Under the pieces are notes generated by a model. That model was not told where the DNA came from. It was given only the letters and a program-made list of their open reading frames with translations, and did not search any database. From the NCBI RefSeq assembly GCF_024347455.1, contig NZ_AP025484.1:806001-870000 (forward strand): 64,000 nt of DNA. The letters are read 5' to 3'. The DNA comes from Vibrio echinoideorum (GTDB lineage Bacteria; Pseudomonadota; Gammaproteobacteria; Enterobacterales; Vibrionaceae). Position numbers and translations under genes: made by a program. Below, piece after piece: positions 45,377-53,249 of the stretch; the stretch's first letter is position 1, and every line of letters begins with the position of its first letter.

Positions 45377-45871
45377 ATGAGTACATTAGTCGCGATTTCA
45401 TTAACAACAGGTATTTTGTCAGGTCTATGGGGATGGATTGCTATCTCTTTCGGCTTATTTTCATGGGCAGGTTTCTTAGGTTGCACCAGTTATTTTGCTT
45501 CTCCAACAGGTGGCGTGAAAGGACTAGCGGGCAGCTTATTAACTAACATGACAGGCGTATTCTGGGCAATGGTGATTATCGAAAGTTCAACCTTTGCTGG
45601 GTTAGAGATCTTAGGCTATGTAATTACCGCTATCGTTGCTTTCTTTATGTGTATTCAAGCGAAACAAGCGTGGTTAGGTTATATCCCCGGCACCTTCATT
45701 GGTTGTTGTGCTACGTTTGCTGCAGGTGGCGATTGGCAACTTGTAGTACCATCTTTACTGCTTGGTGGTGTATTTGGATACTTAATGAAAGCTACGGGCC
45801 TGTGGCTTCACGAAAAGTCGAACCAATCTTCGGAAGCGGTTGAGCAACACGCTAAGCAAGCGAAGGCTTAA
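45377..45871 (+). CDS. DUF1097 family inner-membrane protein
   Basis: A 164-residue membrane protein with about five to six hydrophobic segments and the DUF1097 features near GLFSWAGFLGCTSYFASPTG and the repeated small-residue helices after it. E. coli YcdZ is a relative of unknown function. The C-terminus is a charged cytoplasmic tail (EKSNQSSEAVEQHAKQAKA). GGAAA precedes the ATG. It follows the LysR gene by 225 bases with its own presumed promoter, and a clear terminator lies 130 bases downstream, so it is a single transcription unit. Confidence 0.85.
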   Translation: MSTLVAISLTTGILSGLWGWIAISFGLFSWAGFLGCTSYFASPTGGVKGLAGSLLTNMTGVFWAMVIIESSTFAGLEILGYVITAIVAFFMCIQAKQAWLGYIPGTFIGCCATFAAGGDWQLVVPSLLLGGVFGYLMKATGLWLHEKSNQSSEAVEQHAKQAKA

Positions 45872-46001
45872 TAGATCAGTGATGGTTTAATCAGTTTGCT
45901 GCGGTTTAGAAGGTCAGAAACGGCTTAATAAGCCAGCAGATGCTTAGTCAATGTGAACTCTTGCAAGATAACCCCCAATTAATTTGTATAACGATTTATA
46001 C

Positions 46002-46028
46002 AGGCACACCGTTTGGTGTGCCTTTTTT
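46002..46028 (+). terminator. Terminator of DUF1097 gene
   Basis: AGGCACACC-GTTT-GGTGTGCCT, a perfect 9-bp stem, followed by T5. Confidence 0.9.
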
Positions 46029-46110
46029 GGTTTTAATGGTTCTGGTAAGTTAAAGACGTTGTCAGCAGAAGAACCAATAACAGATATCAGATAAATTAGG
46101 TGCTACGTTT

Positions 46111-46145
46111 AAGTGCTAAGTGCTAAGTGCTAAGTGCTAAGTGCT
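46111..46145. repeat. Heptanucleotide tandem repeat AAGTGCT x5
   Basis: Five perfect head-to-tail copies of AAGTGCT, with degenerate relatives on both sides (GTGCTACGTTT before, ACGTTTTAAGTGG after). It lies 36 bases beyond the stop of the YbjD-type gene on the minus strand. Confidence 0.95.
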
Positions 46146-46180
46146 ACGTTTTAAGTGGTTGGGTATTAGGCGGTTAGGTA

Positions 46181-47944
46181 TTAAGTGTTCCCGTTCGCCA
46201 TGGTGATTACGCGTTTTAACGTCCACCGCAACAACAATGGAATACATTCTTGTCCTTGATTCTCGCAATGAGAAACAATCGCTAAGGCTAAGTCGGGCTT
46301 TGCATGTTTTTTAAGAACCTTAGCGACCACCTTTTTCGCTGGGATAGGATGGTCGTAAGGGATTTTTACCATGTCGCGGAAAAAGTTTTCAAATCCGTTC
46401 ATATACAAGTAATGCTCAATATCCTTGTCAGGCAGTTCAGTGAGGCGGTGTCGTTCTTGATCGTTCCCTAGCTTTGATATCACGGTAGCAGCATACTTCT
46501 TACCTGCCGCATCGCCATCAGTCACCACGTGCCAATCGATGCCAAACTCTTGTGCCACCTTGATGAGTGCTTTTAGCCCTGATTGAGCGAACTCGATAAT
46601 TTGCACCCCTTCAGCAGCAAGGTTATAGCCACACTGGTTAGCTAATTCATTGAATAACCAGACTTCTGTTTCACCTTCTACGAGTAACCAACACCGAGCG
46701 AATAGAGCGCCAGAACGATGGAATCGAATGTGAAAACCAATTCGTCTCAATTCGTCTTTACTAAAGTGGTTCATGTTGAGTTGGTTTGCGATGGTTTTGT
46801 CGGAGTGGCGAACTAATCGACGAATTGACTGTAGAGGTACTGCAGCGAGGAGATCGCCACTGTTCGTGGTGAGAATTTTCTGCATTGGTAATTTCTGCAT
46901 CAAACTCCAAGCTCTTGCCAAGTGAGTAGGGTGTAATCGACCTTCTGGATCTTCAAGGATCAAAAGAGGGCGCGCGCACCGTCTTAATTCGTTCGGACCT
47001 TTAGCTTGTAGGTACGCGTTAAGTAAACCCATGAATAATAACCGAGTTTGTTTGTTTTTGGTTTCTTCGACAAGCTGATGAATACTCTTATCGTTTGCTC
47101 CGGCAGAGTAAAGTAAACCATCGCGTGGTTTTCTTGGATTCTTACGAGAAGCGCTTTTAAATGAAAAGTAATGTTCTATTAAGCTTTGCATTGACTCAAG
47201 ACTGCTGCGCATCTCGCCTTTGTTTACATGACCAGGAATGGCCATTAATCGTCGACAGGTATTATCAATTCGCTTTTCTATACGAGCCTGACGCCCATTG
47301 CCGTTGGTGCCGTTTCCATTGGTCGTGTGATTATGTCCGTTGCCATTTCCGTTACTTGGATTGCCGTTCCCATTCCCGTTTGCATTATTAGCGTGGCCAT
47401 TAGTAGGGAGATGAGCATTGCGGTTAAGTGCATTTCCATTAAATGGGCGCTCGAAGTGTCTTGCATCTCGTAAGCGGATCACTGGATGTAACGTCATCAA
47501 TTCTTGAGCGAGCTTTTCTGAATGGTGCAGTTTAAGCGGATTACCTTCTATATCTAAGAAAGCATAATGTGTCGTGGTCTCATATTGCTCTAACGTTGCA
47601 CTGATTCGGTAGTAGATACGGAAGACACCGAACTCATCTTGTACCCAAATTGGTTTTAGTTTGCGATAACGGCCAGCATTGAGTTCACTCTTGTCGTTGG
47701 CTTTTAACGCTAGAACAATTTGAAGGTGTTGAGACTGTGGATGTGAAACTGAGTAATCGACATGAAAATCAGTCATTTCGAAGTGATAGGGAACGCCGTC
47801 AGAGGGAAGAACGACGGAAAGGGCATCCAATAATGAAGATTTACCCCAAGTATTTTCACCAATAAGCGTGGTTAGCTCATCAAACGCGAGTGACATGCGC
47901 TTGATACCTCGAAAGCCAGAAATCTCTATTCTTTCTAGTTGCAT
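46181..47944 (-). CDS. ybjD: OLD-family ATPase/Toprim nuclease (YbjD)
   Basis: A 587-residue protein of the OLD family. The N-terminus LERIEISGFRGIKRMSLAFD and the Walker A loop GENTWGKSSLLDAL are ABC-type ATPase features; LILEDPEGRLHP is the Walker B region, and a Toprim domain follows with LLVEGETEVW and HVVTDGDAAGKKYAA. These match E. coli YbjD closely. An insert at about residues 175-225 (DNA roughly 47275-47420) is almost only Gly, Asn, His and Thr in NGNG-type repeats, absent from the E. coli protein. GGAG precedes the ATG. Family members are nucleases of DNA repair or phage defence; the substrate here is unknown. Confidence 0.92.
   Translation of the reverse strand: MQLERIEISGFRGIKRMSLAFDELTTLIGENTWGKSSLLDALSVVLPSDGVPYHFEMTDFHVDYSVSHPQSQHLQIVLALKANDKSELNAGRYRKLKPIWVQDEFGVFRIYYRISATLEQYETTTHYAFLDIEGNPLKLHHSEKLAQELMTLHPVIRLRDARHFERPFNGNALNRNAHLPTNGHANNANGNGNGNPSNGNGNGHNHTTNGNGTNGNGRQARIEKRIDNTCRRLMAIPGHVNKGEMRSSLESMQSLIEHYFSFKSASRKNPRKPRDGLLYSAGANDKSIHQLVEETKNKQTRLLFMGLLNAYLQAKGPNELRRCARPLLILEDPEGRLHPTHLARAWSLMQKLPMQKILTTNSGDLLAAVPLQSIRRLVRHSDKTIANQLNMNHFSKDELRRIGFHIRFHRSGALFARCWLLVEGETEVWLFNELANQCGYNLAAEGVQIIEFAQSGLKALIKVAQEFGIDWHVVTDGDAAGKKYAATVISKLGNDQERHRLTELPDKDIEHYLYMNGFENFFRDMVKIPYDHPIPAKKVVAKVLKKHAKPDLALAIVSHCENQGQECIPLLLRWTLKRVITMANGNT
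47290..47420 (-). repeat. Low-complexity Gly/Asn-coding repeat inside ybjD
   Basis: Alternating GGX/AAY codons form short imperfect repeats of about six bases encoding N-G-N-G runs within the YbjD-type protein, between the ATPase N-lobe and the helical region. Confidence 0.8.
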
Positions 47945-48182
47945 AGGCTTGCTCCTAACGGAAGAGTCTGCTAATTATTTGAAAGCTAACAGATATCTTT
48001 AATCATAATCGATAATTGTTTATTCGGTATGCTCATTTGTCACAAAACCCGCTCTTTATTAATACAGCGCAAAATGAGATTTTTGATCTATATAGAGAAA
48101 TTTATTGCAGTGCAGTTTCATAAAATTCACGATTCTGTCATGATTCTCGACCTAGTATGAAGGGACAAAGAGAGAAGAAAAT

Positions 48183-49922
48183 ATGACTAAAAATAATAAG
48201 CCGACAAAAATAGTGTTGGCACACATCAACGACACCCACTCATACTTTGAACCAACCTCATTACAGCTATCACTTAAAATGAACAACCACATCATTGAAC
48301 CTTATGTCAGTGCTGGTGGCTTTGCTCGAATCTCAACACGTTTCAAACAAATAGAACAAGATGCCCAGCGACAAAAGGTTGGAACCTTGTTTTTACACGC
48401 CGGAGACTGCTTCCAGGGCACTTTGTACTTTTCTCTGTTCAAGGGAAAAGCGAACGCCGACCTTTTAAATGCTCTGAATATAGATGCTATGACGCTCGGC
48501 AATCATGAGCTAGACATGGGTAATGAGCCCGTTGCGATTTTCGCGAAAAGAATCAAATTCCCGCTGTTGGCCGGTAACTGGAATCTATCGAATGAGGATA
48601 TCAATAAAACTCATACCTTAGCGGACAACGAAATTGTTAAGCCTTATCTGACTAAAACGCGAAGTGCTTCTTTTATAACGAAAGAGTTTGATGGCGAGAA
48701 GGTAGCCATATTCGGCTTAAGCATCGACAAGATGGCAGGCATTGCTAATCCAGATATCGATACACCATTTGAAAATGCTTTAGAAACAGCAAAAGCGACC
48801 ATTGAGCAGATTCATAAAGCTGGCATCAACAAGATTGTGTTACTTAGCCATCTTGGTTACGAAGCTGATTTAGAGTTAGCAGCCAACGTAACAGGTATTG
48901 GTGTCATTGTTGGTGGTCATAGTCATCGCTTACAAGGTGATTTCTCTGATATTGGCTTAGTTAAAGATGATGATTACGGTGTGAAAGTCGGTGACACCTA
49001 TGTTGTGCAAGCGGGTTTCCACGCAATGAGCCTCGGACACTGCGAAATCGAGTTCGATGCTGAAGGCAAAGTGACTCACTTTAACGGTAAGAACGAACTG
49101 CTGTTAGGCCGTCGACTGTTTATAGACGCGAAACTGAGTGAAGTAGGACAAGACGACGCCCACGATATGGCATGTGAGTTCTTAAACAACCACCAGAATA
49201 TTGCGGTATGTAAGAAAGATCCTGAACTACAAAGCATTCTTACCGACAAATACCAGCCTAGAGTTAGGAAGCTTCAGCAACAAGTTATCGCTCATGCCGA
49301 TACAAAACTTCGCCATGTGCGTATTCCTGATGAACAAGGTCCAAGCCAACTTGCGCCGTTGGTTGCTCAGTCATTTCACTACTTGATGAATAAGAAAGGC
49401 CATGAAGTCGATTTCGCGATTCATAATTCTGGCGGCGTCAGAAATTCACTGAATAGTGGTGATGTTTCGGTTGCCGATATTGCCGGAAAACTACTACCGT
49501 TTGCCGTACCCATTGGTGTGTATGAAGTAAAAGGTGAAACGATCGCAGGCATGCTTGAAGGTGCAATCAACAATGCTTTGGATAATGGCGTTGTAGGGAC
49601 AGGTTCAGGCAGTTTCCCTTATACGCATAACCTGAGGTTCTGTTATCACAAAGAAGCGCCTCTAGGGCATAGGATTCACCATTTAGAAATTCACTCTGAA
49701 GCATTGGGCTGGCAGGCTGTTTCTCGTGACCGTGTCTATCGAGGCGCGTCGTCAGCCTACACCATGAAAGGAAAAGAGGGCTATAACGCAGTCCTGGATA
49801 TGATAGGTGATGGCGTGGTTACGACCGACTCAATGGCTGACTGTTTTATCGAGTTTCTACAAGACCACCCAGAGTCACTGCAACACAACGAGCCGCTGAA
49901 TTGTTTGGAGTGTTTTAAATAG
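48183..49922 (+). CDS. UshA-like 5'-nucleotidase, apparently cytoplasmic
   Basis: A 579-residue metallophosphoesterase of the 5'-nucleotidase family. The two-metal site is complete: HINDTHSYF, HAGDCFQG, LGNHELDMG, LLSHLGYEAD and VGGHSHRLQG. The C-terminal substrate domain has the expected IHNSGGVRNSLNSGD and the Phe/Tyr-bearing GYNAVLDM region. UshA and its kin are normally exported; this protein begins MTKNNKPTKIVLAHI with no signal peptide and no earlier in-frame start, and lacks a lipobox. It may act in the cytoplasm on nucleotides or be exported by another route. Monocistronic. Confidence 0.9.
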   Translation: MTKNNKPTKIVLAHINDTHSYFEPTSLQLSLKMNNHIIEPYVSAGGFARISTRFKQIEQDAQRQKVGTLFLHAGDCFQGTLYFSLFKGKANADLLNALNIDAMTLGNHELDMGNEPVAIFAKRIKFPLLAGNWNLSNEDINKTHTLADNEIVKPYLTKTRSASFITKEFDGEKVAIFGLSIDKMAGIANPDIDTPFENALETAKATIEQIHKAGINKIVLLSHLGYEADLELAANVTGIGVIVGGHSHRLQGDFSDIGLVKDDDYGVKVGDTYVVQAGFHAMSLGHCEIEFDAEGKVTHFNGKNELLLGRRLFIDAKLSEVGQDDAHDMACEFLNNHQNIAVCKKDPELQSILTDKYQPRVRKLQQQVIAHADTKLRHVRIPDEQGPSQLAPLVAQSFHYLMNKKGHEVDFAIHNSGGVRNSLNSGDVSVADIAGKLLPFAVPIGVYEVKGETIAGMLEGAINNALDNGVVGTGSGSFPYTHNLRFCYHKEAPLGHRIHHLEIHSEALGWQAVSRDRVYRGASSAYTMKGKEGYNAVLDMIGDGVVTTDSMADCFIEFLQDHPESLQHNEPLNCLECFK

Positions 49923-50024
49923 CCACAGGTAATGCTTATGGTTGGTATTATTAGTTTTGCCTATTTATAAATTTGGCATTGTTTATGCTTTATTCCTGCA
50001 GGTTGCCTTCTTGTGGAGATAAGC

Positions 50025-50120
50025 ATGGATAAGAAAGATTGGTTGGATGCAGTAGCGGTGGTTGGTTGGGTGTCTGTTTGGTCAGCGTTGGTGTACTTGG
50101 TGCCTACTGCGGGTTTATAA
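50025..50120 (+). CDS. 31-residue small membrane protein
   Basis: A short gene with an excellent GGAG site seven bases before the ATG. The product begins MDKKDWLDAVAVVGWVSVWS and is one hydrophobic helix with three tryptophans, preceded by a charged KKD head, so it should insert N-in. It lies 100 bases after the nucleotidase stop and about 170 before a terminator that may end its transcript. Function unknown; size and layout resemble stress-related small membrane proteins. Confidence 0.65.
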   Translation: MDKKDWLDAVAVVGWVSVWSALVYLVPTAGL

Positions 50121-50293
50121 CGTAGCGTGCCTTGAAGTGAACTGTCAGACAAAGCGCGTACAAGACTCGTTCGTTATTCGTATCATTGAGTAACGGATTT
50201 GTATCACTGAGTAACGGTATTAGGGGTTAATTCTCTCAGTAGTATTCTCAGCATCAATACGAATGTCGTTTTGACAAACCTATAGAAATAAAT

Positions 50294-50317
50294 GAGGAGC
50301 GTTTTGCTCCTTTTTTA
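50294..50317 (+). terminator. Terminator upstream of alx leader
   Basis: AGGAGC-GTTTT-GCTCCT stem followed by T6. It closes the upstream transcript ahead of the riboswitch-controlled unit. Confidence 0.8.
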
Positions 50318-50370
50318 TTTATTTCCGAAAATTTTTCTAGACGAAACAAAGATAGGGGAATATTATCCAC

Positions 50371-50480
50371 GCGTTTGGGGAGTAGTTAGCGCAAGTTTAC
50401 ATATCGTCATCTCGTTAGGCCAAGAGTCTATCCGGTATGTAAAGGTGAAATCCCATATTTCACTTCAACGAGACCAACGC
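50371..50480 (+). promoter_or_regulatory. yybP-ykoY (manganese) riboswitch
   Basis: The two hallmark sequences of this aptamer class are present: GGGGAGTAG at 50377-50385 and GAGACC at 50470-50475. They are brought together by a P1 helix of GCGTT (50371-50375) with AACGC (50476-50480), extended by a GG/CC pair. Between them lie two paired arms, one with GTGAAAT-CCCAT-ATTTCAC. The class senses Mn2+ and controls TerC/Alx-type exporters, exactly the gene downstream. Confidence 0.88.
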
Positions 50481-50523
50481 AATCACAATCAAGATCCGTC
50501 GTGGAACTTGATATGTTTTGTTT

Positions 50524-50550
50524 GCGGAAGGTCTTGAACAGTTCTTCCGC
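50524..50550 (+). promoter_or_regulatory. Expression-platform hairpin before alx ribosome-binding site
   Basis: GCGGAAG pairs with CTTCCGC over a 13-base loop and ends two bases before the GGAGG ribosome-binding site. Switching between this hairpin and an alternative pairing would expose or hide the site, as in translational control of E. coli alx. Confidence 0.6.
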
Positions 50551-50561
50551 CCGGAGGAATA

Positions 50562-51563
50562 ATGAACTCAACTCAATCTCTATTATCTACAAATAGTGAA
50601 TCCTTTTTTTCATCGCCAATCATGACGACTTATGCGGGCTTTTTCCTGCTGACAGTAATTCTCGTCTCTATTGATATCTATCAGACTCGTGGTGGTAGTG
50701 TCACCATCAAGAAAGCGGCAATTTGGAGCGTTTTCTGGTTTGTGCTCGCGTTTTTATTTGCTGGTTCCATTTACCTTTTTTGGGACATCTATGCGCCGAA
50801 TAGTGAATACACAGCCCAAAAAGCAACCGTGTCATTTATTACCGGTTACTTGCTAGAAAAATCCCTTAGTGTAGACAACTTGTTCGTTTTCGCGATGATC
50901 TTTGCTCAATACCAAGTTCCTGAGCATCTAAGACCTCGTGCGCTTCTTTGGGGCGTAATTGGCGCATTAGTGCTTCGTGCAATTATGATCGCATTAGGTG
51001 CTCAACTGTTGGCAGAATACCACTGGGTACTTTATGTATTTGCTGCGTTCCTAATTGGTACGGGTATTAAGCTGGCGTTAGACAAGGGCGAAGAGGAGAG
51101 CGTGAATACGCTACCTGAGAAGTTACTTCGTAAAGTGATGCCTGTAACTGAAAACTTCCACGGCCCAGCGTTGATGATCAAGCAAGGCACTAAATGGGTG
51201 CTGACGCCAATGATGTTGGTGATTGGTGCAATTGCGGTCATGGATGTGATGTTCGCATTGGATTCTATTCCTGCGATTTTCGCCGTTACGCGAGAACCAT
51301 TCTTAGTACTGGCTGCGAACGTATTTGCATTGCTTGGCCTTCGTTCTTTGTACTTTGTTCTTCAAGGCATGATGGATAAGTTCATCTACTTGAAGCCTGC
51401 ACTGGCATTCATCATGGTGTTCATTGGTGTGAAAATGCTATTGGTTGACAGTGAGTGGGCTATCCCAACGTATTGGTCGCTAGCTGTTCTGATTTCTACT
51501 ATGACGATTGCAGTTATAGCGTCGATTTATGCGAAGAAGCCAGACATTGAACAAGTAAATTAA
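50562..51563 (+). CDS. alx: TerC/Alx family manganese exporter
   Basis: A 333-residue membrane protein with nine or so helices and the TerC signature GYLLEKSLSVDNLFVFAMIF, whose acidic residues are candidate metal ligands, and the second half repeat VMDVMFALDSIPAIFAVT. It matches E. coli Alx (YgjT) in length and motifs. A yybP-ykoY riboswitch in the leader supports a role in exporting excess Mn2+. GGAGG precedes the ATG at ideal spacing. Whether it responds also to alkaline pH, as E. coli alx does, cannot be seen. Confidence 0.93.
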   Translation: MNSTQSLLSTNSESFFSSPIMTTYAGFFLLTVILVSIDIYQTRGGSVTIKKAAIWSVFWFVLAFLFAGSIYLFWDIYAPNSEYTAQKATVSFITGYLLEKSLSVDNLFVFAMIFAQYQVPEHLRPRALLWGVIGALVLRAIMIALGAQLLAEYHWVLYVFAAFLIGTGIKLALDKGEEESVNTLPEKLLRKVMPVTENFHGPALMIKQGTKWVLTPMMLVIGAIAVMDVMFALDSIPAIFAVTREPFLVLAANVFALLGLRSLYFVLQGMMDKFIYLKPALAFIMVFIGVKMLLVDSEWAIPTYWSLAVLISTMTIAVIASIYAKKPDIEQVN

Positions 51564-51875
51564 AACAAAAATAACTTATCGAAAACTCGATAAGGATTAG
51601 GTGGTCAATGAAGACTGAAATTTATTTATGTAAATTTTTTGTGACATTGACCGCTGTTACTTGAGGGTTATTTGTACTAAATGCATGATTTAGGCGCTGT
51701 TGTGAATTTTTACTCATCAAGTGTGAATATGTATTTCAAGGTATTGTTAATGGCTTGTTTTATTAGAAAAACTAATCTGAATTTCTAATTTTAGTCATTT
51801 TTTAACCTGCAAAAGATCACCTATTATTCTTGTCATCAGAACGAACCACATAAACAAATTTATAGAGAGGCAATC
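51564..51875 (+). other. Leader region of the 62-residue gene
   Basis: A 312-base AT-rich gap. ATTAGAAAAACTAAT (51762-51776) is a palindrome with 5-bp arms and T-N11-A spacing, followed by a partial repeat CTAATCTGAATTTCTAAT. A -10-like TATTCT stands about 45 bases before the ATG. No ORF. Confidence 0.4.
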
Positions 51876-52064
51876 ATGGCTCAAGCAATGCAAATGAATA
51901 CTATCGCTGTTCCTAACTCTATGGATAAGAAGACCTACTCGGTTAACATCAAAGGATTGATTGCACACATTTTCGATATTCTTTTCGTAGACAACTCTCC
52001 ACGTAGTTACTACGCAAGCGACCTATCTGGTCACATGCAACGCGATATCGGTATCAACCGTTAA
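51876..52064 (+). CDS. Small protein, 62 residues, DUF1127-like C-terminus
   Basis: A short gene with GAGAGG before the ATG and its own terminator. The product starts with a polar stretch rich in Met and Asn, has a hydrophobic middle (IKGLIAHIFDILFVDN), and ends SGHMQRDIGINR. That end recalls DUF1127 (YjiS-like) proteins, whose C-terminus commonly reads L-x-D-I-G-L-x-R; the rest does not match, so the assignment is tentative. DUF1127 proteins act in RNA turnover and phosphate or carbon metabolism in alphaproteobacteria. A long, AT-rich leader suggests conditional expression. Confidence 0.7.
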   Translation: MAQAMQMNTIAVPNSMDKKTYSVNIKGLIAHIFDILFVDNSPRSYYASDLSGHMQRDIGINR

Positions 52065-52106
52065 TTCCAGCGTAAACGCATTGAATTAAAGAAATACAGA
52101 ATTAGA

Positions 52107-52135
52107 AAACGCCAGCTTCTAAAGCTGGCGTTTTT
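52107..52135 (+). terminator. Terminator of 62-residue gene
   Basis: AAACGCCAGCTT-CTA-AAGCTGGCGTTT, a perfect 12-bp stem with T5, 42 bases after the stop codon. Confidence 0.92.
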
Positions 52136-52136
52136 G

Positions 52137-52245
52137 TATCTGAAAGAAAGCTTTATATCTGAAATAAGCTGTGTGTCTGAAATAGACTAAGCATCTGAAA
52201 TAACCCCGACATCTGAAAGAAACTCATCACCTGAAAGAAAGACTT
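52137..52245 (+). repeat. Six 18-bp tandem repeats with core TCTGAAA
   Basis: Units start at 52137 (19 bases), 52156, 52174, 52192, 52210 and 52228 (18 bases each). All carry CTGAAA[GT]A at the same place; the second half of each unit varies. They begin directly after a terminator and end 58 bases before the DUF1223 ATG. Confidence 0.9.
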
Positions 52246-52302
52246 AGGCATAACGGTCTGTATTTGAGCGCCAGTAAATTCGCTTTGTACAAGGATCACG
52301 GT

Positions 52303-53043
52303 ATGTCACACGCCAAATGCAACTCACCATTGATTAAACTCTGTTTACTTGCCTTGCCAATTGGTGCCTACTCCTCTGTGTCGTTTGCACAAACGTGGAG
52401 TAACGAAGGACAGCCTGCGCAGGTTATCGAACTTTTTACCTCTGAAGGTTGTTCGAGTTGTCCGCCTGCTGATGAATACCTCAGCACTTTTGAAGATCAT
52501 CCGAAACTCTGGACACAAGTCATTCCGCTCGCTTATCACGTTGACTACTGGGATTACCTAGGTTGGGGAGACAAGTTCGCCAGCAAAGCGTTCAGTCAGA
52601 AGCAACGCTTATACAAAGCTTACGGGGTAACAAGTGGCGTTTATACTCCAGGCTTTGTTGTCGACGGTAAAGAGTGGCGCGGTTACTTCAATTGGCTCGA
52701 CCGAAACTTACCGTCAATGACCGAGCAAACAAGCCCTAATTTAACCGTTGAACGAAAAAATGACTCTTTTACGGTGAGTTATGAAGGTAAAGGCACTTAT
52801 GTTGCCCATATAGCCTTATTAGCGATGAACGAAGTCACTAGTGTTAAAGCCGGAGAAAACAGAGGTAAGAAACTCAAGCATGATTTTGTCGTGGTTTACG
52901 ACGGCTATCAACGTGGTGAGTCTCAATGGCAATTTAATGTGAATTTCGCTCCATTGGTCGCCACGCCAGATGCCGTAGCCGTGTGGTTAACCGAGCCAAA
53001 CTCATATGTTCCGACGCAAACAGTCGCTGGATGGTTAAATTGA
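52303..53043 (+). CDS. DUF1223 family secreted thioredoxin-like protein
   Basis: A 246-residue exported protein. The signal peptide (about residues 1-29, ending SFA) is followed by the DUF1223 hallmark VIELFTSEGCSSCPPADEYL, a thioredoxin-like CxxC, then LAYHVDYWDYLGWGDKFASK and GVYTPGFVVDGKEWRGY, the usual motifs. AAGGA precedes the ATG; an upstream TTG would add 13 residues ahead of the signal peptide. Members are periplasmic and of unknown function; the CSSC site suggests redox activity. Six tandem repeats precede the gene. Confidence 0.9.
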   Translation: MSHAKCNSPLIKLCLLALPIGAYSSVSFAQTWSNEGQPAQVIELFTSEGCSSCPPADEYLSTFEDHPKLWTQVIPLAYHVDYWDYLGWGDKFASKAFSQKQRLYKAYGVTSGVYTPGFVVDGKEWRGYFNWLDRNLPSMTEQTSPNLTVERKNDSFTVSYEGKGTYVAHIALLAMNEVTSVKAGENRGKKLKHDFVVVYDGYQRGESQWQFNVNFAPLVATPDAVAVWLTEPNSYVPTQTVAGWLN

Positions 53044-53249
53044 GTGGAAGGTATGACAATCTATTGAGGCAAAGGCATAGAAGTAAAGCGGCGCGAGAAT
53101 AGTTTTGGTATCACTTACTTCATCTCCGGATGTATTTTGGTTGGTCTTAATTGCTTAAACAACAGTGAAAAGGGCGATTTAGTTACGTAATACGGCTGAA
53201 ATACGTTAGTATAGCGCGCTATTATTTTAGCTTTGAGTTCCTGCAATTA

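Noticed and set aside
50292..50537. 81-codon ORF before alx
   Set aside because: It covers a terminator and the riboswitch; the open frame is incidental.
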